From: an uncultured Mogibacterium sp.
GTDB taxonomy: Bacteria; Bacillota; Clostridia; Peptostreptococcales; Anaerovoracaceae
Length of the DNA stretch: 64,000 nt
Assembly: GCF_938041965.1 (NCBI RefSeq)
Contig: NZ_CALISE010000003.1
Span: 73,627 to 137,626, forward strand
Direction of reading: 5' to 3'
Made by a program: the position numbers and the translations under genes
The notes under the pieces: model-generated
What the model saw: the letters and a program-made list of their open reading frames with translations, nothing else
The model's database searches: none
What the model was told of the DNA's origin: nothing
Part shown: positions 51,867 to 60,699 of the stretch, in pieces
How the letters are laid out: each line of letters begins with the position of its first letter
Position numbering within the stretch: the stretch's first letter is position 1

Positions 51867-52211
51867 TTATTCTTCAACGAATACTATTTCGCAATCACTC
51901 CAAATCTTATCGAGAGTGTATTTGTCTCTAGTCTCTGCCGTAAATAGATTTATAATTATATCCCCATAGTCTGCGAGTATCCATCCGGAACCTTGAATCC
52001 CTTCGACATTTTTCTGCTCAAGTCCTAGCTCTGCTGCCTTTCCTTCTGCGAAGTCAAGAAGCGCACTAAGCTGTCTGTCAGAACCTGCAGTTGCATTGAT
52101 GAAAAAATCTGCAAATGAGGATTTTTCAGCAATATTAATAACTGTAATATCACGAGCCTTTTTCTCGGATAGAACCTTAGCTATTTCAATTGCGTTATTC
52201 TGCATTGTCAT
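51867..52211 (-). CDS. rsfS: Ribosome silencing factor RsfS
   Basis: 114 residues (KARDITVINIAEKSSFADFF, INATAGSDRQLSALLDF, GSGWILADYGDIIINLFTAE): binds L14 and prevents subunit joining when nutrients are short. Lies 2 bases after yqeK, completing the conserved nadD-yqeK-rsfS set. Confidence 0.94.
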   Translation of the reverse strand: MTMQNNAIEIAKVLSEKKARDITVINIAEKSSFADFFINATAGSDRQLSALLDFAEGKAAELGLEQKNVEGIQGSGWILADYGDIIINLFTAETRDKYTLDKIWSDCEIVFVEE

Positions 52212-52213
52212 AA

Positions 52214-52795
52214 TTAACCCTTCCTTTCGGTAATCTTATCAAGAATGAAACGTTTTGCTTCATATGTGTCATCATCGACTGAAATACCTCGTCTACCTAA
52301 TAATTCAATACTGTAATCGATTATCTCAAGACAAGCCATATCAATATCTTCTCTAGCAAGTTCTCTAAGTTCTGCTGCTTCGGGATAATTTCTATTAATT
52401 TCAATCGCATCAGCAACATATACAATTTCCTCAAGCATACTCATTCCATAACGACCTGCAGTATGTGATGAAACGGCCATCAAAATCTCTGGATCATCAA
52501 TTCCAAAATCTTTTTTAAGCATTGCCGCCCCCACTTTAGAATGCGCAAGCTCAGGTCTATTGTAATATTTTAAATCGATGCCATATGTTCTTATCAAACG
52601 GTTCATGGTCTCACAAGAGAAACATTTTGCTATGTCATGGACCAATCCTGCAAATCTAGCTTTTTTAACATCGGAACCATATATCGATGCTAAGTCACCA
52701 GCCATCTCTACCACCCCTAACGAGTGAATATATCTTTGAGGTTTAAGTACATGCTTAAGATAATCGTCAATCTCTCTAGTCTTTGTATAATCCAT
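52214..52795 (-). CDS. yqeK: YqeK family HD-domain hydrolase (diadenosine tetraphosphatase)
   Basis: 193 residues with HD-domain metal ligands in YIHSLGVVEMAGDLA, GLVHDIAK, LAHSKVGAAML and SSHTAGRYGMSMLEEIVYVAD. The family hydrolyses Ap4A symmetrically. Overlaps nadD by 20 bases, so translation is coupled. Confidence 0.9.
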   Translation of the reverse strand: MDYTKTREIDDYLKHVLKPQRYIHSLGVVEMAGDLASIYGSDVKKARFAGLVHDIAKCFSCETMNRLIRTYGIDLKYYNRPELAHSKVGAAMLKKDFGIDDPEILMAVSSHTAGRYGMSMLEEIVYVADAIEINRNYPEAAELRELAREDIDMACLEIIDYSIELLGRRGISVDDDTYEAKRFILDKITERKG

Positions 52796-53378
52796 TTTTA
52801 ATTATATATTCCTCAACATTTGCGCTTACTAAACCTGTAATTGATTCCCCATTCCTACATAGTTCACGTATCTGAGATGATGAACAGTCAATCGGAGGCA
52901 TATGCAAAATATGTATTTCGGCGTTGTATGTCTTACGATATTCGGCTATTTTCTTAGTGCCCAAAGTATTATCAACTCCAGGCCTTAAAGCGGTAATAAG
53001 AGGAAATTCCTCTAAAATATTCTCTCCTCTATACCACGAGTCTACAGCGACTACAGAGTCAAATCCCAATACGAAGTAAAGACGAGCATCATATATAGCT
53101 GTAAGCTCGTTTAGCGTATCATATGTATATGAAATACCTTGTTTTTCTATCTCATATCTAGTCATCTCTAAACGCTCATCGGATGCTATGGCTAGTTCAA
53201 TCATGTTGCATCGATGCTCAGATGAAGTAATATTCGCATCTAGCTTGAATGGTGAAACTGAATTGGGCATGAATACTAACTTATCTAAGCCTAATTCATT
53301 TAAAGCTGTCTTTGCCAGTGCAATATGTGCAATATGAATAGGATCGAATGTACCGCCGAATATCGCTATTTTTTTCAT
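52776..53378 (-). CDS. nadD: Nicotinate-nucleotide adenylyltransferase
   Basis: Makes deamido-NAD from NaMN and ATP. Seen: nucleotidyl-transferase motif GGTFDPIHIAHI, KLVFMPNSVSPFK, YFVLGFDSVVAVDSWYR, DCSSSQIRELC (ISSTxIR-like). 200 residues. Start ATG 53378; the in-frame TTG just before is not preferred. Confidence 0.94.
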   Translation of the reverse strand: MKKIAIFGGTFDPIHIAHIALAKTALNELGLDKLVFMPNSVSPFKLDANITSSEHRCNMIELAIASDERLEMTRYEIEKQGISYTYDTLNELTAIYDARLYFVLGFDSVVAVDSWYRGENILEEFPLITALRPGVDNTLGTKKIAEYRKTYNAEIHILHMPPIDCSSSQIRELCRNGESITGLVSANVEEYIIKNGLYKD

Positions 53379-53418
53379 CAAGATTATTTCCTATAAACCA
53401 AAATTTATTAGCATATAA

Positions 53419-55197
53419 TTAATTTTGTTCGTGCTTAGCCACAACGGCCAGTCCTAACTCTTCAAGCTGAACAGAATCTGCCTTTCCAGGAGCTTCTGAG
53501 ACTGGGCATTCAGCATTCGCGTTCTTAGGAAATGCAATTACTTCTCTGATGCTACTCTCGCCAAGTAAAAGCATTACCATTCTATCTAGTCCATATGCGA
53601 GCCCTGCATGAGGGGGTGCACCATACTTGAACGCCTCGATAAAGAATCCGAACTTTTCCATCCTTTCCTCTTCTCCGAGGCCAAGTACCTTAAACATTTT
53701 ATCCTGAAGTTCTCTATCGTGAATTCTGATTGACCCCCCACCTAGTTCAACTCCGTTTAAAACAATGTCATATGCATCTGCATTTAAAGATAATATATCT
53801 CCATCGAGCTTATCTAATTCATCAAGTTTTGGCTGAGTAAATGGATGATGCATCGCTTTTAGATTGCCCTCATCATTCTTTTCGAACATTGGGAAATCCA
53901 CTACCCAAAGGAAGTTAAACTTGTTATCATCAAGAAGACCAAGAATTCCGGCAATTTTCCTTCTAAGCCATCCTAAAGTATCAAACACTACCTTTGGCTG
54001 GGCTGATACAATAAATATTATATCACCCGGTTTTGAGCCACAACGTTCAGCTACTTTAATTAATTCTGCGTCATTAAGAAACTTGCTAGCCGAAGAAGAG
54101 AATCCATCTTCTTCAACTTTAATCCATAGAAGACCTTTAGCGCCATAGTGCTTAGCTTCATCTGTAAGCTTGTCGATTTTCTTTCTAGAAAATTCAGCTG
54201 CTCCACCAGGAACTGAAATACCTCGTATGTCCCCACCGGTTTCAAGTGCATCTTTAAACACCATAAAGTCGCTTTCTTCAAAAATATCGTTTAATTTGTT
54301 TAATTCGATATCAAAACGAGTATCAGGCTTATCAGAACCGTATCTCTCCATAGCTTCTTTATATGTTAATCTTGGGAACGGAGTATTTATGTCGATTCCT
54401 TTTAATTCCTTCATGATGCGCTTCAGCAAACCTTCCTGCATACCTATAACATCATCAGAATCTGCAAAAGACATCTCGAGATCTATTTGAGTAAACTCTG
54501 GCTGCCTGTCTGCGCGAAGATCTTCATCTCTAAAGCACTTAACAATCTGAAAATACCTATCAGTACCTGCCACCATTAGGAGTTGCTTGAACATCTGTGG
54601 TGACTGAGGGAGTGCATAGAAAGACCCCTGATTAACTCTGCTAGGAACAAGATAGTCCCTCGCTCCTTCTGGCGTTGGTTTAATCAGCATTGGTGTTTCA
54701 ACTTCGGTAAATCCATTTTCGTCGAAATAATCACGTACAAGCTTCGTGAGCCTGTGACGAAATGAAAGATTTCTTTGCATCTTACTCTTTCTCAGGTCCA
54801 GGTAGCGATACTTTAGCCTGAGATTTTCATCTACATTATCGTCATCCTTAATATAAATCGGTGGAGTATCAGCTTCAGAATAAATCACAAGGTCAGTTGC
54901 AAAAACTTCTATTACTCCAGTTGGCAAATTATCATTCTTTGAAGATCTTTCCTTTACCGTACCAGTAACCCCTATAACATATTCTGATCTGAGGGATTTC
55001 GCTTTCTCTAGAAGCTCTTCTCCGATATCCTCGTTAAATGTGATTTGTGTAATTCCAGATTTATCTCTGATGTCGACAAACACAAGACCTCCAAGGCTTC
55101 TAGCCTTAGCAACCCAACCGTTTAGGACAACTTCTTTACCAGCGTCTTCTAGTCTTAATTCACCGCACATATGTGTTCTTTTAAGTAATGTAGACAT
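53419..55197 (-). CDS. aspS: Aspartate--tRNA ligase
   Basis: Class IIb synthetase of bacterial type: OB anticodon-binding domain (VVLNGWVAKARSLGGLVFVD), catalytic motifs (RHRLTKLVRDYFDENGFTEV, YFQIVKCFRDEDLRADRQPE, GLDRMVMLLLGESSIREVIA) and the GAD insert between them. 592 residues. ATG 55197 lies one base after the hisS stop; AAGGAG is 13 bases away, a little far, and a TTG at 55209 is too close to it. Confidence 0.96.
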   Translation of the reverse strand: MSTLLKRTHMCGELRLEDAGKEVVLNGWVAKARSLGGLVFVDIRDKSGITQITFNEDIGEELLEKAKSLRSEYVIGVTGTVKERSSKNDNLPTGVIEVFATDLVIYSEADTPPIYIKDDDNVDENLRLKYRYLDLRKSKMQRNLSFRHRLTKLVRDYFDENGFTEVETPMLIKPTPEGARDYLVPSRVNQGSFYALPQSPQMFKQLLMVAGTDRYFQIVKCFRDEDLRADRQPEFTQIDLEMSFADSDDVIGMQEGLLKRIMKELKGIDINTPFPRLTYKEAMERYGSDKPDTRFDIELNKLNDIFEESDFMVFKDALETGGDIRGISVPGGAAEFSRKKIDKLTDEAKHYGAKGLLWIKVEEDGFSSSASKFLNDAELIKVAERCGSKPGDIIFIVSAQPKVVFDTLGWLRRKIAGILGLLDDNKFNFLWVVDFPMFEKNDEGNLKAMHHPFTQPKLDELDKLDGDILSLNADAYDIVLNGVELGGGSIRIHDRELQDKMFKVLGLGEEERMEKFGFFIEAFKYGAPPHAGLAYGLDRMVMLLLGESSIREVIAFPKNANAECPVSEAPGKADSVQLEELGLAVVAKHEQN

Positions 55198-55198
55198 C

Positions 55199-56452
55199 TT
55201 ATTTTTCAATCTCCTTAGTTATATCTATGGCACTAATTTCTTTTTGCTCACCGCTATACATATTTTTTAGCGTAACTATCCCCTTTTCAATCTCGTTTTC
55301 ACCGATAACAACGGAGTATCGCGCATTTAGTTTATTAGCATACTTCATCTGGCCTTTGAGATTTCTGTTCAGAGTATCTATGATTGCAGAAACGCCGCCT
55401 GCTCTTAATTTGTGAACTAAATCTAGAGCATAGAGTCTAGCTTTATCACCGATAAAGGAAACAGATATATCTGGGACATTTGGATCATCTACGACAATAT
55501 CGTTCTGCTCCATCAGAATAAGCAATCTCTCTTTTCCTAATCCGAATCCAACGCCAGGAATTGATGGTCCACCAATTTCTTCTACCAAGTGGTCATATCT
55601 ACCACCTCCGCAAATTGTTCCTTGTGCACCGATCTTTGTTGTTACAAACTCGAAAGCAGTCTTTGTGTAATAGTCTAGTCCACGTACGATTCTTGGATCG
55701 ACAACAAAGGAAATACCCATTGCGTCAAGATTAGTTTTCAATGCCTCAAATGCAGCTTTACAATCGTCGCAAAGGTAATCGAGCATGTACGGAGCGTCTT
55801 TGGCAATTCTCTGATCAGTAATATCTTTGCTATCGATGATACGCATTGGGTTTGCCTCAAATCGATCTTTACTGATATCTGATAGGTCCTCATAATATGG
55901 ACGTAAGTAATCTTGAAGAGCCTTCCGGTATACTGGTCTACATTCTCTGCACCCAACACTGTTTATTCTTAATTCAACATCTTCAATTCCAATTTTTTTA
56001 ATAAAATCAGACGCAAGTGCTATGACTTCAGCATCAGCCATCATATCTGGAGTACCGAAATTCTCGACACCAAACTGGTGGAATTCGCGAAGCCTACCAG
56101 CTTGTGGTCTCTCATACCTAAAACAAGGCGTATCATAATAATACTTAGTTGGCTGCATTTCTGCATAGTCGTGGCTTTCAATAAACGCTCTAACAGCAGG
56201 AGAAGTTCCTTCAGGCTTCAAAGTTATGCTGCGATGACCAAGATCCTCAAATGTGTACATTTCCTTCTGTACTATATCAGTAGTCTCCCCAACGCCTCTG
56301 TTAAAAAGCTCAGTACTTTCAAACATAGGTGTTCTCACTTCTCCAAAACCGTAAAGGCGGCAAAGTTCCGAGAACTCTCTTTCGATATATTGCACTTTGT
56401 ATGAATCCCTAGGCATTGTGTCTTTGGTTCCTTTTGGTGCTTTTATTGCCAT
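55199..56452 (-). CDS. hisS: Histidine--tRNA ligase
   Basis: Class IIa synthetase: KAPKGTKDTMPRDS start, motif 2 LKPEGTSPAVRAFIES and CFRYERPQAGRLREFHQFGV, histidine-specific RGLDYYTKTAFEF, motif 3 GVGFGLGKERLL, C-terminal anticodon-binding domain. 417 residues. Four predicted zinc-like cysteines (CRECRP, CDDC) appear in the middle. Forms hisS-aspS pair, common in Firmicutes. Confidence 0.96.
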   Translation of the reverse strand: MAIKAPKGTKDTMPRDSYKVQYIEREFSELCRLYGFGEVRTPMFESTELFNRGVGETTDIVQKEMYTFEDLGHRSITLKPEGTSPAVRAFIESHDYAEMQPTKYYYDTPCFRYERPQAGRLREFHQFGVENFGTPDMMADAEVIALASDFIKKIGIEDVELRINSVGCRECRPVYRKALQDYLRPYYEDLSDISKDRFEANPMRIIDSKDITDQRIAKDAPYMLDYLCDDCKAAFEALKTNLDAMGISFVVDPRIVRGLDYYTKTAFEFVTTKIGAQGTICGGGRYDHLVEEIGGPSIPGVGFGLGKERLLILMEQNDIVVDDPNVPDISVSFIGDKARLYALDLVHKLRAGGVSAIIDTLNRNLKGQMKYANKLNARYSVVIGENEIEKGIVTLKNMYSGEQKEISAIDITKEIEK

Positions 56453-56474
56453 AATCTCCTCCTAAATAGTGCTT

Positions 56475-57854
56475 TTAATCAAAATATTTATGCTTTCTAG
56501 CGATGATGTTATCAATCCGTTCTACGTACATTCTATAGTCGTTTATATTAGGTATTCGTTCTAACCTGTTCTCTGATGGAAAATAACGCTTTCCAATCGC
56601 TCCTGCACCGAGCCCAATAATTGTCTGCATCTCTTCCATAATCCTTATGTTATACAAAGAATGTAGACCAGGGATACACCAACCGGTATTTTCAAACGAT
56701 CCCATCTGATGCTTCTGCCTATATACATAATAAGGTACAAAACCAGCTGCATGAAGTATATTAGATGCTTTTTCTAACATCGTCTCTACCTCTCTAATCC
56801 CTCTCAAATGATAATCGGGATCTTCCTGTTTGAGTTTAGAGCCTCGTTTTACAGATAATGTATGCACGGTAATGTTGTTAGCACCTATATCTATTAACTT
56901 CTTAATAGTGTTTTCGATATCATCAGCTGTTTCATCTGGAAGACCAGCTATAACATCGGAATTTATAACCTCAAATTCATATTCACGAGCAAGTTTGAAT
57001 GCATTTCTTATGTCGTCACTTGAATGAGATCGACCGATTTTCTTAAGCGTTTCATCATTCATCGATTGAGGGTTGATACTAATTCGCCTAACGCCAAATT
57101 CCTTTATTGCGCTTAATCTATCTTTATCTATCGTATCTGGTCTACCAGCTTCAACTGTCGTTTCCATATCTCTCAGTTTAATGTCAAAAGAGTGCTCTAT
57201 TGAATTAAATAAAGAAACAAGTTCCACAGAATTCAGAGACGTTGGAGTGCCGCCACCAAAATACACACTTTCAATACTATTTCCAGTTTCACTAAAGAGC
57301 CGGCCGCATTCAGTTATTTCCTTTTTAAGCTCCGGAAGATATCTGAGAATTGATTTACCTCTAGCAAGCTCAGAACCGAATGAACAATATGAGCAGATGC
57401 TAGGGCAAAATGGAACGCTAGTGTATATTGACCATTTGTTACTGTCAGCAACAGGTACATTTTCAATCTGATATCTTAGAATCTCATCTATAAGTTTTCT
57501 TTTGCCATCTGAAACCATATATATATCAGATAAGCCCTTTTCTACTTCGGAAAAATCATATCCATCTAGATAGAGATTCATCGCAGGCTTTAGAGGTTTG
57601 ACGCCTGTCAGAGTTCCCCAATCAGGAGATTTGCCAGTAATTTCAGATAGCGTTCTAAATATATCGCGTTTTATACAATCTCTATCTTGTCTCAAATCAG
57701 CGTTAAAAATCAGACTGCAATCACCAAGTGCTAAATTTTCTGCATTTTTTATATTAATTGGTATAACCTCATATTCATCGTCAGCAAAAAACTCGCAAGC
57801 TAACTCAGAATAGTGATGTTCGTTATATATTCCATTAACATACAATCTATACAA
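56475..57854 (-). CDS. hemZ: HemZ-like radical SAM coproporphyrinogen dehydrogenase
   Basis: 459 residues: ~150-residue N-terminal region typical of HemZ, then a radical-SAM domain with C-PSI-C-SY-C and SVYFGGGTPTSLN, EAGRPDTIDKDRL, INPQSMNDETLKKIGR and a HemN-like C-terminus. Family members oxidise coproporphyrinogen III without oxygen, but HemZ-type proteins may act on other substrates; no other heme gene is in the window. Overlaps the MBL gene by 8 bases. Confidence 0.85.
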   Translation of the reverse strand: MYRLYVNGIYNEHHYSELACEFFADDEYEVIPINIKNAENLALGDCSLIFNADLRQDRDCIKRDIFRTLSEITGKSPDWGTLTGVKPLKPAMNLYLDGYDFSEVEKGLSDIYMVSDGKRKLIDEILRYQIENVPVADSNKWSIYTSVPFCPSICSYCSFGSELARGKSILRYLPELKKEITECGRLFSETGNSIESVYFGGGTPTSLNSVELVSLFNSIEHSFDIKLRDMETTVEAGRPDTIDKDRLSAIKEFGVRRISINPQSMNDETLKKIGRSHSSDDIRNAFKLAREYEFEVINSDVIAGLPDETADDIENTIKKLIDIGANNITVHTLSVKRGSKLKQEDPDYHLRGIREVETMLEKASNILHAAGFVPYYVYRQKHQMGSFENTGWCIPGLHSLYNIRIMEEMQTIIGLGAGAIGKRYFPSENRLERIPNINDYRMYVERIDNIIARKHKYFD

Positions 57855-58470
57855 AAGGATTTTCCCTCATCTCTAATTCAATAGTTGTTGATGGTCCATG
57901 ACCTGGATACACAATAGTCTTACCATCTAGTTTAAAGAGCTTATTCTGAATTGATTCCTTGAGATGCCCCCAATTTCCACCGTATAAATCTGTTCTTCCG
58001 ACACTCTTGAAAAACAAAGTATCACCGCTGAACAGGTGTCCATCAGCAAGAATACACATCCCGCCCTTAGTATGACCGGGTGTCGTAATAAACTTAAGAG
58101 TTGTGTTACCAAGCATAAGTTCTTCGTTATCAGCAACATAGATATCAGCTTCTAGCGCGATATCTTCACTCGCATATTGCTTAGTCCCATTGATTGATGA
58201 ATCGGTAATCATATCGTGTTCATCAAAATTAACGATTAGTTTTGAATTAGGATAATTGCTCTTGTATTCATTAAGAGCAACTATATGATCCCAATGTGCA
58301 TGAGTTAGAATGATATAAACTAACTTATTCTCTCCTCCGATAAAATCATCAATTAAATCACTGTGACAGCCTGGATCAATTACCGCACAAAGCCCAGTAG
58401 CATCATCTTTTACCACGTATGTGTTCTCGCCTATTGGAGCACATTCAATTCGTTTAATATTTATACTCAT
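57847..58470 (-). CDS. MBL-fold metallohydrolase (glyoxalase II-like)
   Basis: 207 residues with the metallo-beta-lactamase ligands LTHAHWDHI, TPGHTKGGMCILADGHLFSGD and the final VYPGHGPSTTI. Resembles the YqgX/GloB-like small hydrolases; the substrate is not known. One-base overlap with relA, followed by hemZ, a conserved Firmicute order. Confidence 0.9.
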   Translation of the reverse strand: MSINIKRIECAPIGENTYVVKDDATGLCAVIDPGCHSDLIDDFIGGENKLVYIILTHAHWDHIVALNEYKSNYPNSKLIVNFDEHDMITDSSINGTKQYASEDIALEADIYVADNEELMLGNTTLKFITTPGHTKGGMCILADGHLFSGDTLFFKSVGRTDLYGGNWGHLKESIQNKLFKLDGKTIVYPGHGPSTTIELEMRENPFV

Positions 58471-60668
58471 TATGATCTAGCCCTATATACCTCAGAGATA
58501 CCCGGAACATTACGAAGCGCTATTAAAAGTCGCTGCATCTGATGTGTATCTGATATTGATACCGTTAATGTACATGTAATATTGTTATCTTCAGCTGGTC
58601 TCATATTAACTCCAGAAAGCTTTATATCTAAATCTTCACAAACCTTTGATATATCACTAAACAGTCCTTTTCTATCTTGACCAGAAACAAGGACGTCCGC
58701 ATAGTATGTCTGACCAAGTTTAGGGGTTTCCCATTCTACCTCAATAAGTCTCCCCTTCTCATCATTCGGCAGGCTAAGTATATTAGTGCAGTCTTTTCTG
58801 TGGACAGTAATACCCCTGCCTTTTGTGATAAAACCGATGATGTCGTCACCAGGTACAGGATTGCAACATCTAGCAACTTTAATCAGAAGGTTATCAGAAC
58901 CTTTAACTGTAATTCCAGGTGTTCCTGAATTAGATTCATGCTTTAACGGTTTCTTTTTAATTATTTCTTCAGCTTTTTTCTCTTCTTTGTGTGTATCTTC
59001 GATATAGTAATCGATAAGCCTCTGACCCAGTCTTACCTGAGCCGCTCCACCTCCGGATATAGAGGAGTATAGCTCATTTATATTACTCATACCTAAATCT
59101 TTAACAGCCTTAAGCAGGTAAGAATTTTTTGCAACAAGTGCAGGATCGTACCCTTTTTTTCTAATATAGTTAGTGATATTATTCTTACCTTTTTCAACAA
59201 CATTAGTCTTATCGGCTTTGCGTAACCAATTTCTAATCTTATTTTTCGCTTGAGAACTCTTTGCGATGTTAAGCCAGTCCATGCTAGGACCAGCGGAGTT
59301 CGCTGAAGTAATTATTTCAACAATATCACCAGTGTTGAGCTTATGGTCAATAGTGACCATCTTTCCGTTAACTTTAGCACCAACGCACCTTACGCCTACA
59401 TCTGTATGGATTTTAAATGCAAAATCAATAGGTGTAGATTCCGCAGGAAGTTCAACAACGTCACCGTGAGGTGTAAAAACGAATACCTGATGATCAAATA
59501 AGTCAACTTTTAAAGTCTCGAGAAATTCCAGCGAATCATCAGTTTCCTTTTGCCATTCGAGAGCCTGTCTTAACCACGCTAATTTCTTTTCATCTTCATC
59601 TTCGGTTCCGACAGTTTTGCCTTCTTTGTATTTCCAATGAGCAGCAATGCCATATTCTGCAATGCGATGCATCTCCTTCGTCCTGATCTGAATTTCAAAT
59701 GGATTACCATTATCATCTAGGACGGTTGTATGTATCGACTGATACATATTTGGTTTTGGCATTGCAATGTAATCTTTAAACCTGCCAGGAATAGGAGTCC
59801 ATTTAGTATGAACAAGTCCCAGAGCAGCATAACAATCTTTTACACTATCAACGATGATTCTGATAGCCGTTAAATCAAAAATTTCATCTAACTGCTTCTT
59901 CTGAATTACCATTTTCTTATAAATGCTGTATATGTGCTTGGAACGACCCATTACTTCGCATTCAATATGTGCATTATCAAGTCCTTCTTTTATTTCAGAT
60001 ATTAATCGCTGAACAACGCTTTCTCTACTCTCGCGTCTCTGGCTTACTTTGCTAGATAGCTCCTTGTATTCATTTGGATGAAGATACATAAGAGCTAAGT
60101 CTTCTAACTCAAATTTAATGCTATATATACCGAGTCTGCCCGCAAGTGGAGCATAAATTTCGAGTGTTTCTAGAGCTTTCTCCTCACGCTTCTTTGTCGG
60201 CATATACTCTAAAGTTCTCATATTATGAAGTCTATCAGCAAGTTTAATGATTAGCACTCTGATGTCCTTAGACATAGCAAGGAACATCTTTCGAAAATTC
60301 TCAGCTTGTAGTTCTTCTTTTGAATCGTATTTGATATTGCCAAGTTTGGTAACACCATCGACTAGAAGTGCAATTTCTTCACCAAAATCTTCGACTAATT
60401 GTTCGCGGGTATATGGAGTATCTTCGACGACATCATGCATCAGTCCGGCAACAATTGTTTCGGTATCCATGCCGAAATTAGCCAATATAAAGCTGACAGC
60501 AATAGGATGAATTATGTACGGTTCCCCGCTTTTCCTAAGCTGCCCTTTATGCAGATTATTAGCTATTTCAAATGCCTTAACCACAAGCGGTGAATTATAC
60601 TTGTGGTTAAGACTTTCAAGCTTAGCTATAAATTCTTCAGTTGTCATAACTACAGCTTCTGACTGCAA
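58470..60668 (-). CDS. relA: Bifunctional (p)ppGpp synthetase/hydrolase RelA/SpoT
   Basis: Alarmone enzyme of the stringent response, 732 residues: N-terminal HD hydrolase (SGEPYIIHPIAVS, GLMHDVVEDTPYT, KLADRLHNMRTLEY), synthetase domain (TAIRIIVDSVKDCYAALGLV, RFKDYIAMPKPNMYQSIHTT, EIQIRTKEMH), TGS domain (DVVELPAESTPIDFAFKIH) and C-terminal ACT. The HD residues look intact, so both activities are likely. The start is TTG 60668, chosen because GGAGG (60679-60675) is 6 bases before it, while the later ATG 60647 has no site. Confidence 0.94.
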   Translation of the reverse strand: MQSEAVVMTTEEFIAKLESLNHKYNSPLVVKAFEIANNLHKGQLRKSGEPYIIHPIAVSFILANFGMDTETIVAGLMHDVVEDTPYTREQLVEDFGEEIALLVDGVTKLGNIKYDSKEELQAENFRKMFLAMSKDIRVLIIKLADRLHNMRTLEYMPTKKREEKALETLEIYAPLAGRLGIYSIKFELEDLALMYLHPNEYKELSSKVSQRRESRESVVQRLISEIKEGLDNAHIECEVMGRSKHIYSIYKKMVIQKKQLDEIFDLTAIRIIVDSVKDCYAALGLVHTKWTPIPGRFKDYIAMPKPNMYQSIHTTVLDDNGNPFEIQIRTKEMHRIAEYGIAAHWKYKEGKTVGTEDEDEKKLAWLRQALEWQKETDDSLEFLETLKVDLFDHQVFVFTPHGDVVELPAESTPIDFAFKIHTDVGVRCVGAKVNGKMVTIDHKLNTGDIVEIITSANSAGPSMDWLNIAKSSQAKNKIRNWLRKADKTNVVEKGKNNITNYIRKKGYDPALVAKNSYLLKAVKDLGMSNINELYSSISGGGAAQVRLGQRLIDYYIEDTHKEEKKAEEIIKKKPLKHESNSGTPGITVKGSDNLLIKVARCCNPVPGDDIIGFITKGRGITVHRKDCTNILSLPNDEKGRLIEVEWETPKLGQTYYADVLVSGQDRKGLFSDISKVCEDLDIKLSGVNMRPAEDNNITCTLTVSISDTHQMQRLLIALRNVPGISEVYRARS

Positions 60669-60699
60669 ATTTTGCCTCCAATAGATTTAATTTAAATTG